A stretch of 64,000 nucleotides of DNA from Ascochyta rabiei (Eukaryota > Ascomycota > Dothideomycetes > Pleosporales > Didymellaceae). Positions 35,421 to 46,595 of this stretch are shown piece by piece; positions within the stretch are counted from its first letter, which is position 1, and the number at the start of each line of letters is the position of its first letter. A program made the position numbers and the translations under genes. The stretch spans positions 1,411,501-1,475,500 of the forward strand of contig NC_082408.1 in assembly GCF_004011695.2 (NCBI RefSeq), in the 5' to 3' direction. The notes under the pieces were generated by a model. That model did not search any database. It saw nothing but the letters and a program-made list of their open reading frames with translations, and was not told the DNA's origin.

Positions 35421-38400
35421 TATGTCGCTATTAACTATGCGCAATTTAATAATAATTCTTATAGATTACACAACCTACACACCTTAGTTACATTAACTAC
35501 AGACCTACTGCGCCTCTCTAGACGTATAGGAGAAGATAGACCTAAATTAGACTATCCCTCTAAGGACTAAGCTACAAGTGCCTAACGCCCTAGACATTAC
35601 TAACTATAAGAGGAGGCTAGCCCTTAGCAATGATAAATAAGGAAACCCTTAGCTTCCTAAAATCCTATCTAAACTATCAGCCAACGGCCTAAAGGCATAG
35701 AAGGAAGATAATAACTATTAGAAGAGCTGCCTTAAATCCTATAAGATAGCGGATAGAGACTACTACAAGGAACAAACTAACCTAGAAAAGGTAGTAATGT
35801 TTATCTAAAGCTTAGTATCACCTTACCTTATAAAGAACTGCTGCTAACTAGGTAAATTAATTTAAATATAGCTTATTAGTCTTAAATATATAGTTAGTAT
35901 TAATGCTAAAGAAGAACAATTACGCGCACGCTACTAATACCTAGCAGCCCTTAAACTAATAAGACAACCTAGGAGCTAGGATACCTAGCTTCTTAAGTAT
36001 AATTATGCTGCAACTAACGCTAAAATAGAGGGTATTGCTAAAATATATAATATACAAGACACTGTCTAAGACTTCTTAGATTTAGTAATAAAGATAGCGC
36101 TAACCTAGGTAACAACATTCTAGGACTATAGTAGATAAGAACAAAACATAACTTATAAAGAAATAATAAAACGCTTCTAAGAGCATATAAGTAAGTACTA
36201 CCCTAAGAGGAGATAGTAAAGGGGCGCCTTTGCTGTAGGGAACAACTTAACTCTCGCTGGTAGTAGTGAATCCACCCTAGACACTGACAGGGACACCTCT
36301 TATGTTGTTAAAGACGTATTATCTACTCCTACTACACAGGGGAGTTAGGGAAGACCTTGTTAAAAACAGAACTTTAGTTAAATAACTACATCTAAGCAGT
36401 CCCTAAGAGGGGATACAGCGGCAGCTAGAGGAGCAAAATGCCCTACTTGTGGACAACGCTATAGACTAGAAGATTGCTACTACGTCTACAAAGATAAAGC
36501 ACTAGAATAGTTTACCCTACGTAATAGAATTGCTAAGATAGTACAATTTAGGATAGAACAAAATGCTAACCTTTAAGATTAGGTTAGATCTGCGAAACGA
36601 GCTTGCACTAAGACACTAGCTATTAAAACATCCTAAACACTAGAGGCACCTCTAGGATAACTATAGGGACAGAAGATATTAATAATTAATATAAGTCTAG
36701 TTAAAGAATTATACAATATAGAGCTACTAAGCTACCCTCTTAGGAACTCCTTTATCCTTAACTTAGGATTAACTATCTATATTATAAACAACAAGGACTA
36801 GATATAAGACCTTACTCTACCTGTATTAAACAACTACCTATAGGCAGGAAACTCCTAGGTATAGATATAGGAATATAGCACTGTCTATCTCTATCTATTA
36901 AACATAAACTAACTAACTACTCTTAAACTACACAACGTAGCATAGTGCCTAGATATACTTTGTAATCTTGTCTCTTTCTAACAACTACGTTAACAGGGCA
37001 TCTGGTAGGACACAAAAGGAGATCTAACTTAGCTTAGACAAGTAGACAACACAGCTATTACATCCTTAGATAAACAACATAGATAATAGGTACTTAGAGA
37101 ACAGCTACAGACAGTATTTGTAATATAATTAACATAAAGCTAAATACCTAAGACTGCTACTGCTCTACTATAGTATAAGCGAATAGGGCACCCTAGAGCT
37201 GCTAATATTAAGCACCTTATCTAATAATCTTAGGGGGTAAGAGTTAGGGGTATTACTACAGTCTAATGTAATGCTTACAGACAAGCTAAGACTAAGAGGC
37301 AAATTAGTTAAATACTACAAATAAGCAATAAAGGACTAAAAGAACGCATAGTAATTGACTTCTACTTATATGGAGAAGGAAGCTTTACTAAGGAAAAGAG
37401 CTAATTGCTTGCTGTTAACAGGCAATCTAGCTTCCTCTAGGACTTCTATTTTAAAGATAATTAACTAGGAAAGACAATTATCTACTTTCTAGACACTCTT
37501 ACACAATTCCTTCTAAAACAATACAAGATCTAGGTTAAGGTAATTAAGTGTAATAGTGAAATTACTACAATAAAACTAGAAGTATTAAGATAGTGCGCTG
37601 TATAATTAATTAGGCTTAAGCCTTCTACAGTAGATACCTAAGCACAGAATAAAGGTGCTAAACGCTTAGGGGGTGTAATAAAAGATAAGGCACGCACTAT
37701 AAGATTAGACGCAAATCTACTATAGGAAATATAGCTAGAGATTATAAGAGCAGTAGTGTACCTACACAACTAAACACTAAGGTTATTAAATAACTAGAAA
37801 ACACCCTATAATGTGTTCTTTACCTATACAGCTTAACTAGCTAGCCTAAATATATAAAGTAGGAAACTAAACTAGGCATATTTAAAAGTATATAGATATA
37901 AAGCCTTTGCTCTTATAAGTAACACCCTTTAAGGAAAGTTATAACTCTAGTAACTAGACCTAAGAGCATAGGTAGGATACCTAGTAGGATACTAATCCTT
38001 AAATATATATTAGATATAGATTCTAACCCTAGTAAAAGTTATTAGCATAAGAGATATAATCTTTAATAAGGATACTGTCTTTAGTAGCTAGACTTAGGAC
38101 CTAATAGACAATCTTATACACAGCACTCTTAAAGAGATAGTAACATAGATAAGAAGCGTAGAGCTTCTACCTCTACCCTAAAATAAGGCTAAAATCTAGT
38201 TATTCTATGAGGATAACACTATTACACACTTAAATACTATAGAAGATTAACTAGGTTATAATAATAGACAGAAAGCTGGACATATATATCTAACCCCTCC
38301 TCTAACTCTACTACTAGTTGCGTTGTTAATAAACACGTTGTTGTTATTCTAGTTAGCAAGAGGTAACAGCTAATTAGGAGTTGGCAGGTAGCACTAGTTA

Positions 38401-40176
38401 ACTGCTAATTAGTTAGAATTAACGCTAGCGTAATCTTAAGGAACTTTATAAACTATCCTGTAGAGGGCTATATTTATAGCTAGCACATAAGGCAGATATA
38501 TAGGCACATACTAGGGCAATAATATTAATAAGGCTAGGTTAAAACAAATGCTAATAAAAGGGCTTAAGCCTTATTAAAGCTAACTTCTACTAGAGCTAAC
38601 AGCACAATTAAACCTAGAGAACCACCTGCTTTACTAATAGTTTAAAGAAGCTAAGTAAGAGCACCTTAGCAGCTATTAGACTATAAAGTTATAGTCTAAA
38701 GTACCCCTAATAAAGACTAAGGTAGTAGAATACTAGATACTTAACTGTATATAGGTATACACATATAAGCTTAATAAGAACTACTACCTACTTAAATATA
38801 AGGCGCAACTAGTAGTCTAAGGTAACTAGCAACAAAACATTACTTCTAAAGATACCTACGCAGTAACACTAGCTAGCAGGTCCTCTAGAATGCTTATAGC
38901 AATTTTAGCAGCACATAACCTAGAACTTAAGTAGTTTAATGTTATAAACGCCTTTATTTATATATTAATTAATAGAGAGGTCTATATAAGGATGCTATGC
39001 AGGTATTAGAAACTAGGCATAGTCCTATAGCTACACAAGGCACTATATAGACTAAGAATCTCTCTACTCCTCTAGTAGAAGGAATTTATATCTACTCTAA
39101 CAAGCTATAGATTTACAGTTGTTCCCTATAAACCCTACTGCTTACTTAAGAATAGAGTTACTATCTTCTTCTATATAGACAATATTATTATAGCTTATTA
39201 CCTAACTAGAAGACATTAGGCAGACAAGGCCCTTAGCTATATTACTAACAAATACTCTGTTATAGGGGGAAATAATCTACAATAGTTTCTAGAAGTAGAG
39301 ATAACCTAAGATTAAGACAACCTAAGGATCCTCCTCTTATAGGCGTTATATATTAACAAAATTGTCTCTCTAGCAGACAAAATAGATATACAACACGACA
39401 CACTAATATTAAGTATTAAGCTTCTACTAAATAAAGGGGAAGCTGCAGCATTAGAAATTAACAAATACTAGAGAAAGATTAGATCTCTCCTCTTTGCTGC
39501 GGTTACTACTAGGCCTAATATTGCCTTTACTACATCTAGGCTGGCATAATTTCTAACTAACTCTAGACAGCAGCACTATAACGCAGTAGATTAAGTACTA
39601 TTGTACCTATAAGGGACATAAGACCTATCTCTTACCTTTAGAGGCAATAAGCACCTAGTAGTCGCTAGTAATGCATTATTTGCTAATAATACTCTTAATA
39701 GGAAGAGCTTCTAAGGATATACTATTAAACTATATAGAGGACTTATTACCTAGAGAGCTAATAAACAAGATACAGTTACTATATTAATAACTAAAGTAGA
39801 GCTACTTGCCCTAGCACAGGTAGCTAAGGAAGCTATCTTTATCTTACAACTATTGTTAGAACTTAGCATACACCTCTTATAATTAATAATTACTATTTAA
39901 TATAATAATACCTAGACTATCTAATTAATTAATAAGGAAGTCTTAAAACTCTAAACTAAACTACAACATGTAGACATTTATAACTACTAGCTGTAATAAG
40001 AGGCAAACAAAGGCACTATAACAGTAACCTATGTCCTATCTACTAAGATATTAGCTAACAGACTTACAAAGGCTCTGCCTGTAAGCAAGTAGTTAACCTT
40101 TCTAAGGCAGCTAGGACTAAAGAAAAATACTAAACAAAGAAAGCCAGCTAACACCTAGATAGAATTACTTAACTAA
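35421..40176 (+). pseudogene. Copia E gag-integrase-RT-RNase H polyprotein relic
   Basis: One frame from the ATG at 35421 to a TAA at 40176, broken by TAG/TAA codons. In order: a gag helical region; a zinc knuckle C-P-T-C-G-Q-R-Y at about 36440-36490 (expected histidine changed to tyrosine); an integrase zinc-binding lead-in (G-H-P-R-A-A-N-I-like) near 37190 with C-N-A-C near 37265; the integrase core around 37340-37780; a reverse transcriptase with F-N-V-I-N-A-F-I near 38940 and the catalytic Y-I-D-N (usually Y-V-D-D) near 39170; and Copia RNase H near 39780-40080 ending in T-K-A-L-P. About 1580 codons, normal for the family. Confidence 0.88.
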
Positions 40177-40250
40177 AAGCTCGCTAACCTAGAGGTATAA
40201 TAAGAGCTAATTGTGTCTAGCTTTAATAAGGCCTTAAAGCTAAGAAGGTG

Positions 40251-40412
40251 TGTCAGATAACTGACCTTGCTAAGCCAAGTTGGGGTTTTAGGGTTAACCT
40301 CGGTTAACGCAGGGGCTAGCGGCACACACACATAAAATGAGCCATCAAGACAGATAATCATCAATCAATCACCTTCACCATCATCTTTGCACATTAAGCA
40401 TATTATCTGACA
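40251..40412 (+). repeat. 3' LTR of Copia E
   Basis: 162 bases, TGTCAGATAACTG to ATCTGACA, paired with 35219-35380. It retains most TCA and TGA triplets. A purine-rich tract (AAGCTAAGAAGGTG) precedes it, as expected for second-strand priming. Confidence 0.92.
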
Positions 40413-40594
40413 TCTACACAACCCTAATTTAACAGGGCAACAGCTCTTCTTAATAAACTAGGGCACAGGCCCTTACTTTTAGACTACAAACACATATTTA
40501 CTATCCCTTTAAAGAAACACACTCCTTAAATTACTAGAGTAGCTTAACTGCTCTCGTCTTATATAGTCTTAGACTCACACAGGACGTTAAACTT

Positions 40595-40638
<44 letters not shown>
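40595..40638 (+). repeat. (ATCA)n microsatellite
   Basis: Eleven uninterrupted copies of a four-base unit (ATCA/TCAA). The 40418-40590 segment to its left is the last AT-rich remnant, so the repeat marks the border to gene-rich DNA. Confidence 0.95.
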
Positions 40639-40944
40639 GCACCACTCTGCAGTGGGAGCGCCAAAGGTAGTTATTGGGAAACTGGAGAACCGGCATCTCA
40701 GCATCGACGTTGGTTCATGATTTCACATACATACAGCACAGTTGATCGAATATTGCTGTCCAACACCCACACACTCGTATTTCCCGAATATCGAAACCTG
40801 TTCATGTAGCGTTTGAAAACTAGGGGGACTGTGCTATGTGACCCGCTAACCACAAATGCAAGCGAAACGCCAACGCTATGCTGCCAGATGCCGCCAGATA
40901 CCGCCAGATGCGATGTACAAATGTTCGCTCCAAGTGACTGAAGC

Positions 40945-43900
40945 CTAGTCAGACAGCTCAATAGCATCGTCCTGCGTAGCGCCTGGTCCGACCCCTCCAA
41001 AGCTACTTCCAGGCTGTGCAAAGTTCTGTTCTTCTTCCTCGGTGTATTCATCCTCATCGTACTCTCCTGTATAGGCGCCGAACTGGGTCGGGTTGTCGAC
41101 GTTTTCGTCTTCGTCTTCGTCTTCGTCTTCGCCTTCGCTTGATTCCATTTCTTCGTCGTCGCCATCGAATGAGTCCTCCTCAGTATCACCTGCGACGTTG
41201 TCCTCAGCGTCCACATCTACAAGGTCAACACCGCTTGCGCTCCCGTCTTCGCTGTACGGCGGCTGCGTGTAGCCTGGTTGCGCCACATACGAGAACTGCG
41301 CCGGGATTGGCGAGGACAGAGCAAGCGGTTCGAGGCCAAGCGTCCGCGGTGTGCTGCCTGGTGAATTGACGTACTGATCGCGATAGGCACGAATTGCTTC
41401 TGGACCCTTGCCGTATAGATGCTGTGGTACAAAGCGGCTCGCGCGTCCCCAGTAAGCTGGCTTGTTGCCTTGCGCGGCGCCGACACTTTTGCCAAAACTG
41501 GACTGGCGGAAAGACGAAATGGAGGTGCCAAGATTGGGCACGCTGCGACCGAAATCGTGGACAGCTGGGGGCAAGTGTTTTGCACTGGGGGACTCTGCGA
41601 TTAGATCGCGAGCCTGTGCTATGAGAAGGCTGGAGCGGCCCGTGAGCGATGAGCGCCTGTTGCAAGGTGTTGCGCCAGTGACGGACGGTGATGCTGAACC
41701 AGAGGTTGTAAAGGCTTGCTTGGCGGCGCGGATGCGAGCGAGTCGCTCTTCGATGGTGAGTGGCTTGAATGGCGCTTCAGGTGGAAGTGGAGGCTGGAGT
41801 ACCAAAGATGCATTGGAGCTAGACCTGCGTACGCGTTTGGCTTCGGCGTCGTCTTTGGGCTCCTCATCCGTGGCTGAATCGAAGCTCCGCTTGCGGTGCT
41901 TGCTTGGGTCGATGCCCATAGCTCGGAGCTTGAACCAGTCGGTCTCTGTTCGGTCAATGGGCGCCGTCGACCTCTGATAGGCCTCAGAGTAGCTTCTGAC
42001 GTGCAAGGCATGTTCGTTCATGGTGACAGGCGCGGTCAAGTCGCGTGCGGGTAGTGTTGGAGCGGCTTGTGGAGGTGCAGCTACTTTTGCGTGTGCCGTT
42101 TGATCGATTGTCGCCCGGGTATGGCGTTCTTGCGTTCGTCTGGCGCGCCGCGCTGTTGGCTGGCCGTTGATAGACGTTGTTGACGCGCCGTTGGGCTGGT
42201 CTGTGCTCACTGCCGATCCGGCTGCAAGAGTTGCGCTCACAGCCTCACCTTTATCGTCGACCAACTGTTCTCGCTGCGCCTTGAGACGCTTCCTCCTCTC
42301 CCTTGCCTTGGCGTCACGCTTCTTTCTTTGCACTTGCGCGACCCAGCGCGCGAACACTGCTCGTGCAAAGACCTGATGTCGCTCCTCTTTCTCTGCTGCC
42401 TCACGAGCCCGCCGCCGCCATGTCTGCACCTCCGTGGCGACCTCCTCTACAACATTCTTCACCGTGTTCTCAAGAAACTGATACAAAAGTCCATCTTCCC
42501 CGTTAAGCATAATGTTCGATGTGAGCGCACTGTACGCTGTTTCCCGTTCTCGGGTCCGTGCCAGTCGCTCCTGCTCCTGCTGCTGTAGTCGTTGCTGTTC
42601 CTCCTGGATTAGTCTCTCTCGCTCCTGCTTTGCCCGGAGTTCCTGCTCTTGCTGCTCCCTAAAATGCCGCTGCTTCTCTTCCTGTTGCCGCTGTTGCTCA
42701 GCTTCTCGTGCTTGCTGCGCTTCCCTCGCTTTCCGCTCTTGCTCTTCTTGCTCTTGTCTGCGTCGCTCCTTCTTCTGCTTTAGCACAGCTTGCCGTGCTT
42801 CTTCTTCTGCTTGCTGCCTCTCAGCGTCTCCTGTCACTGAACTTGGCTGTGGTGGCAACCTGGCTGGTGTGGTCGAAAGCCCCGTCTGCTGTTCACTACG
42901 CAACTTCGCGTCTAGCGCAGGTAGCCCGGGAAAGACGAAGGGCTTCGGTGTGTCAAGGGCAGATCGCTCACTAGCTTGCCCAACGCGCGGTGTAGCCTGG
43001 ACATCTAAGGGTAGACCTTGAGAGACGGGAGACGCATCGCTTCCGAAGGTGAAAGAATTGGGGGGTGTTGACGCGGGGTTTGTGGATTGCAGAGGCAGGG
43101 ATGCTGCAGCAGTAGCGAATGGATTGGCATTTGCACTAGCAGTAGGTGTGGGAGCGAATTTGATCGTGTTTTTGGCCGCGTCAAAAACTCCGGGCGAAGG
43201 CCACCCACCAGTAAATGCTGATGCAGTATTGGCCTGAGCAGGTTGAGACTGCGGTATTGCCTTGGCGATGGGACTGTTTCCAAACGGATTCGTCGAAGGA
43301 ACAGTGGACGATGGTTGACTTGAAGTAGTGAACGGCGACGCACAGGGGCTTAAACTCGAAGTGTCGTTGGTTGTTATGCGGTTAGGCTTCTGCGCGAAGA
43401 CATTGGGTTTGGCCGTGGTGCTCTCTGGGATGAACAGCGAATTCTCGTCAGCCATTAGGGTTATGCTAGGATCGACCAGCAAGTTACTAGTCTTCGCTTG
43501 CTGCACTGTCATACCCTGGATGATGGCCGAGAACGCACGATTGTAGCGCTTGGACTCAACAAGGCTTTGGGAGAACACCTGCGGCTTAATGCTGTGGGGA
43601 ACACCTATCGACTTGTTGCTATTGCCCAGTTTTGCAATGTCGAGGTATGTTTGTCCATGTGCGTTTCTTTCAAAATGGAATCCAAATAGCTCACACAGCT
43701 TGACAGCATCCTTGTCCTCGTCCATGGCGAGTACACCCTTCAGTTTGTCGATCGTCCAAGCGTCGACGCTTATATCTCCCCGAGGTCCTTTCCGGTATGC
43801 ATGCCAGATCGAATCGAGTATGACGTGTCGGACGCGATTGAAACCAACTTCGGCAGCACAAGCCATAAGATATGACACACCAGAAGACTTGATAAGGTCC

Positions 43901-45042
43901 CAGAATTTCTTCCAATTCGCTTGCGCCTGGACCCAGCCTTTGTCGGAGCCAAAGTCAAAAGCTGACTTGGCGGCCTTGAAGATGTCGATCGCAGTCAGGA
44001 CGCGCTTGTTGTGACGAAGGTCACTCGGTAAGCTATGAAGTTCGTTCTCGAGTTGACTGTTGGCGTAGAGAGAGGCCAGGATCAAGCGATATGCGACAAA
44101 CTCGGCTTCATTGTCGGAGGTTATGCCCGCTCGTCGATTGTCGTCGTATCGTTCTCGCAGTGTAGTCAGGGTCTGGTTGAACTGTTCCATGTCCTGTTGA
44201 TGCGAGTAGTCCTCCTTCTCGCTTTGTGCCATCTGATGCATGGATAGTAAGTAGAAGCGTGCAGACGCTTCCAGACACGTGAGTAGTGTCTGAATATCAT
44301 TGCGCTTTTCTACGACCTGAGTACGTAGGTCCTTGCGCACGGAGCGAGTGCGGTCCCAAATCCAAGCATGCAGATGATCGAAGCCTTCGTTGTCAAGGCG
44401 CTTGAAGAGATAGTTTACGGTTTTCTGCCGACATTAAGATGCGGACTCGTGTGGTGATTGTCGTTGCTTACCAAACATGCGGCTGGATTTCGAATGTCAA
44501 TGACCAGCTCTACGTCAGCACCAGCTGAAGATCGAGTAAAGGCCTTGACCATGCGCGATTCGTCTGGTATTCGATCTCCGTACTCGAGGTATTCGGTTTC
44601 GGGTGTCTTTAGGTACGTCAGCCAGTTGTCGCAAGGTAGAATTGTAGGGGCGCACGCATTCTGGTCGCTTGAAGTCTTTCTGGTCTATGCGGCGCACTCT
44701 CTCGTATTCCGGGCACATATCGTTACAGCGACCGATCAGCTTGACCGAGTCGCTCAGTTTCATCTGTCCATCAGGGTTCATGAGTCCCTGGTCCTGCAAC
44801 TGCTTGCGCCAGCTAGGTTGAGCAGCTTGTAGCTGGGCGCATTAGCCATGGCTGTTTGTATGTGCGCAAGTGTTTGATGGTGGGCTCTCGCAGCTTACAT
44901 AGAGGAATCGGTCGTGGTAGTCGGCTTTGGCGTGCGGGGTCGAGTTGAAGACGGCGCCGTACTTGTTGAGGGGAACGAAGGTGATCCTAGTGTCTCCGGT
45001 CAGAATGGGCCACGTGAGACACCGTGTTTCCGCTGTTGTTGT

Positions 45043-45084
<42 letters not shown>

Positions 45085-45473
45085 ACCTCTTGCTCTTGCT
45101 CTTGTTCCTGCGCGGGCTCTTGCCTCTGCTCTCGATCTTGGCCTCTTTCATCCTCTTGCCCCGTCTCCTCCAGTCTCGTTGGCGTGTCTCCGCGGCCCGT
45201 GGTGTAGTCAGACAAGGAGACGGGGGCTTACTTCTTTGGCTTTCCCTCGGCGTCCAGCTCTTGCGCATGACTGCCTCCCGTGGCACGCGCACTGGCGCCT
45301 CTGTTCTGCGCGCCTCCACCACGCTTCTTCGCGCCGAACGCCGGCTTGTCACCCGCCTCTGTAGACGCGCCATCTAGTCCGCCGCGCGTGTTGCTGCTGC
45401 TGCCGCGCCAGATGCCAGTGCTGTGACCTCGGCTACGTCCTCGGCCGCCGCCGCCACGTGCGACTGTCGACAT
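40945..45473 (-). CDS. SAC3: SAC3/GANP domain nuclear mRNA export factor
   Basis: Sac3 is the scaffold of the TREX-2 complex, which links transcription to mRNA export at the nuclear pore. The conserved core starts with G-R-C-N-D-M-C-P-E-Y-E-R-V-R-R (about 44690-44735) and continues through D-E-S-R-M-V-K-A-F and W-D-R-T-R-S-V-R-K-D-L-R-T-Q to about 43620. An N-P-F-G/F-G-rich stretch (43040-43420), a long Glu/Gln/Arg coiled coil (42220-42830), a helix with tryptophans that may bind Sus1/Cdc31 partners, and an acidic tail follow. Exons I can place are 44899 upward, 44656-44832, 44472-44606 and 40945-44424, with introns of 66, 49 and 47 bases. The amino end is uncertain: the ATG at 45473 gives an R/G-rich exon to 45232. 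Joining it to the main frame needs an acceptor near 45143 and reads a hexanucleotide repeat as Arg-Ala; that model gives about 1425 residues. Confidence 0.85.
45044..45084 (-). repeat. hexanucleotide repeat (CGAGCA)n in the SAC3 amino-terminal region
   Basis: About seven copies of GCTCGT on the plus strand. All three minus-strand frames lack stops and encode Arg-Ala, Glu-His or Ser-Thr runs, which makes the correct exon structure hard to choose by eye. Confidence 0.85.
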
Positions 45474-46595
45474 TGTCGCGACTACGCCGAATTCGATGCG
45501 CACATACGTGGTCGGCTAGATGGTGCGAGTTGGATCGAGGTGGGTGTGCGCATCAAGTGAAGGAGCGACGGCGAACAAAGTGGACAACGTGTGCAGGCTC
45601 GGGTCGTGCTTATTCGCCCAACGCCGGATGTCGGGTGCTGGATGCCGAATGCCGGATGTTGGGTGCTGAGTGCTGAGTGCTGAGTGCTGAGTGCTGAGTG
45701 CTGAGTGCTGAGTGCTGAAAGCCAGGCGCGACAGGGCGACAATGCGAGCGGCGATCGCGTTGGGTTGGGAATGGGAAACAAAGAAGCTCCCAGCTTGCTT
45801 GTCGCGAACACCAACACGAACAAGCCACACGCTAGCCAAAGACTTGGCGTTTCATCATCACACAACTACCATCCAGCAACACCGACCTCCACACCGCTCC
45901 GTTGTCACTTCGTTTCCCTGCTGTTAGCAAACGCATCAACTGCCCAGAGACATTCTTGTATTATATGATGACTAAACCGAAATTCGTTCGTTACCCACCG
46001 CCTCGACACCCACGTGCCACAGCCCCCAGCTACATACTCGACTTTTCCACCTTCCTTTCATCGCGCAACAAAGCGGACCGATCTTTCCCTTCCTCTTCCC
46101 CTCCCTTTTCCTTCCTTTTCCATCCCTTTCCATCCTTCCCCCCCTCATTCAACTCTGTCCTAGCGGCAGCAGGAGCTCTCAAGGCCGAATCTGATGCTCT
46201 CCTCGCTCATTAAACTCCTCATTAGAAGACAGCTGTGCGTTTGTGTTTGTCGTGCAATGCAGTCGTAAGCGGCGTAACATCGTAAGGGTATCTTGCATGA
46301 TACAAACAGATAGCCTGGTTCTAGGCTTCAAGAAACACTGTGCTCAAGAAAATCATGCCAGAGAGCAGTAGCATGCCGAAGCAAAGTCGTCGTAGCTACA
46401 ATACAGATGATGCTCCAATAGCGCTGGAACGCAACAAAAAAACCATACTGAGACAAAAGGTGCAGAAAGAAGAATGGAGATGCTTGTCATGAGTCGTTAT
46501 TGGGATGCCAGGAGATGAAGAGACACGATGAACAGCAGAACACCGAAAATGCTAACAGTTGCGCGCTGGAATACCGTACACCGAATCTTAGAAGC
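45474..46595. other. intergenic, SAC3 promoter side
   Basis: Between the SAC3 start and the stop of the DUF2841 gene. It holds a heptanucleotide repeat (45662-45718) and a pyrimidine-rich stretch of about 70 bases at 46080-46150. No further gene is supported. Confidence 0.6.
45662..45718 (+). repeat. (GTGCTGA)n heptanucleotide repeat
   Basis: Eight tandem copies, preceded by degenerate copies (GTGCTGGATGCCGAATGCCGG) back to about 45620. It lies about 190 bases upstream of the SAC3 start. Confidence 0.95.

Larger units (their letters stand above)
35219..40412 (+). mobile_element. Copia element E, complete but dead
   Basis: LTRs of 162 bases lie at 35219-35380 and 40251-40412, and the 5-base duplication TCTAC is exact at 35214-35218 and 40413-40417. 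Integrase precedes reverse transcriptase in one long frame, the order that defines Ty1/Copia. The length of 5.2 kb is typical. The right LTR is far less mutated than the left one. It is the element nearest to the gene-rich half. Confidence 0.92.

Noticed and set aside
40173..40364. 63-codon minus-strand open frame over the Copia E right LTR
   Set aside because: It spans the pol end and LTR of a dead element; open by chance because the LTR is little mutated.
41016..43546. Many open frames of 60-170 codons on the plus strand and other minus frames within the SAC3 gene
   Set aside because: They are shadows of the long GC-rich SAC3 exon; they show antisense-type composition (Arg/Leu/Ser/Cys runs) and no domain.
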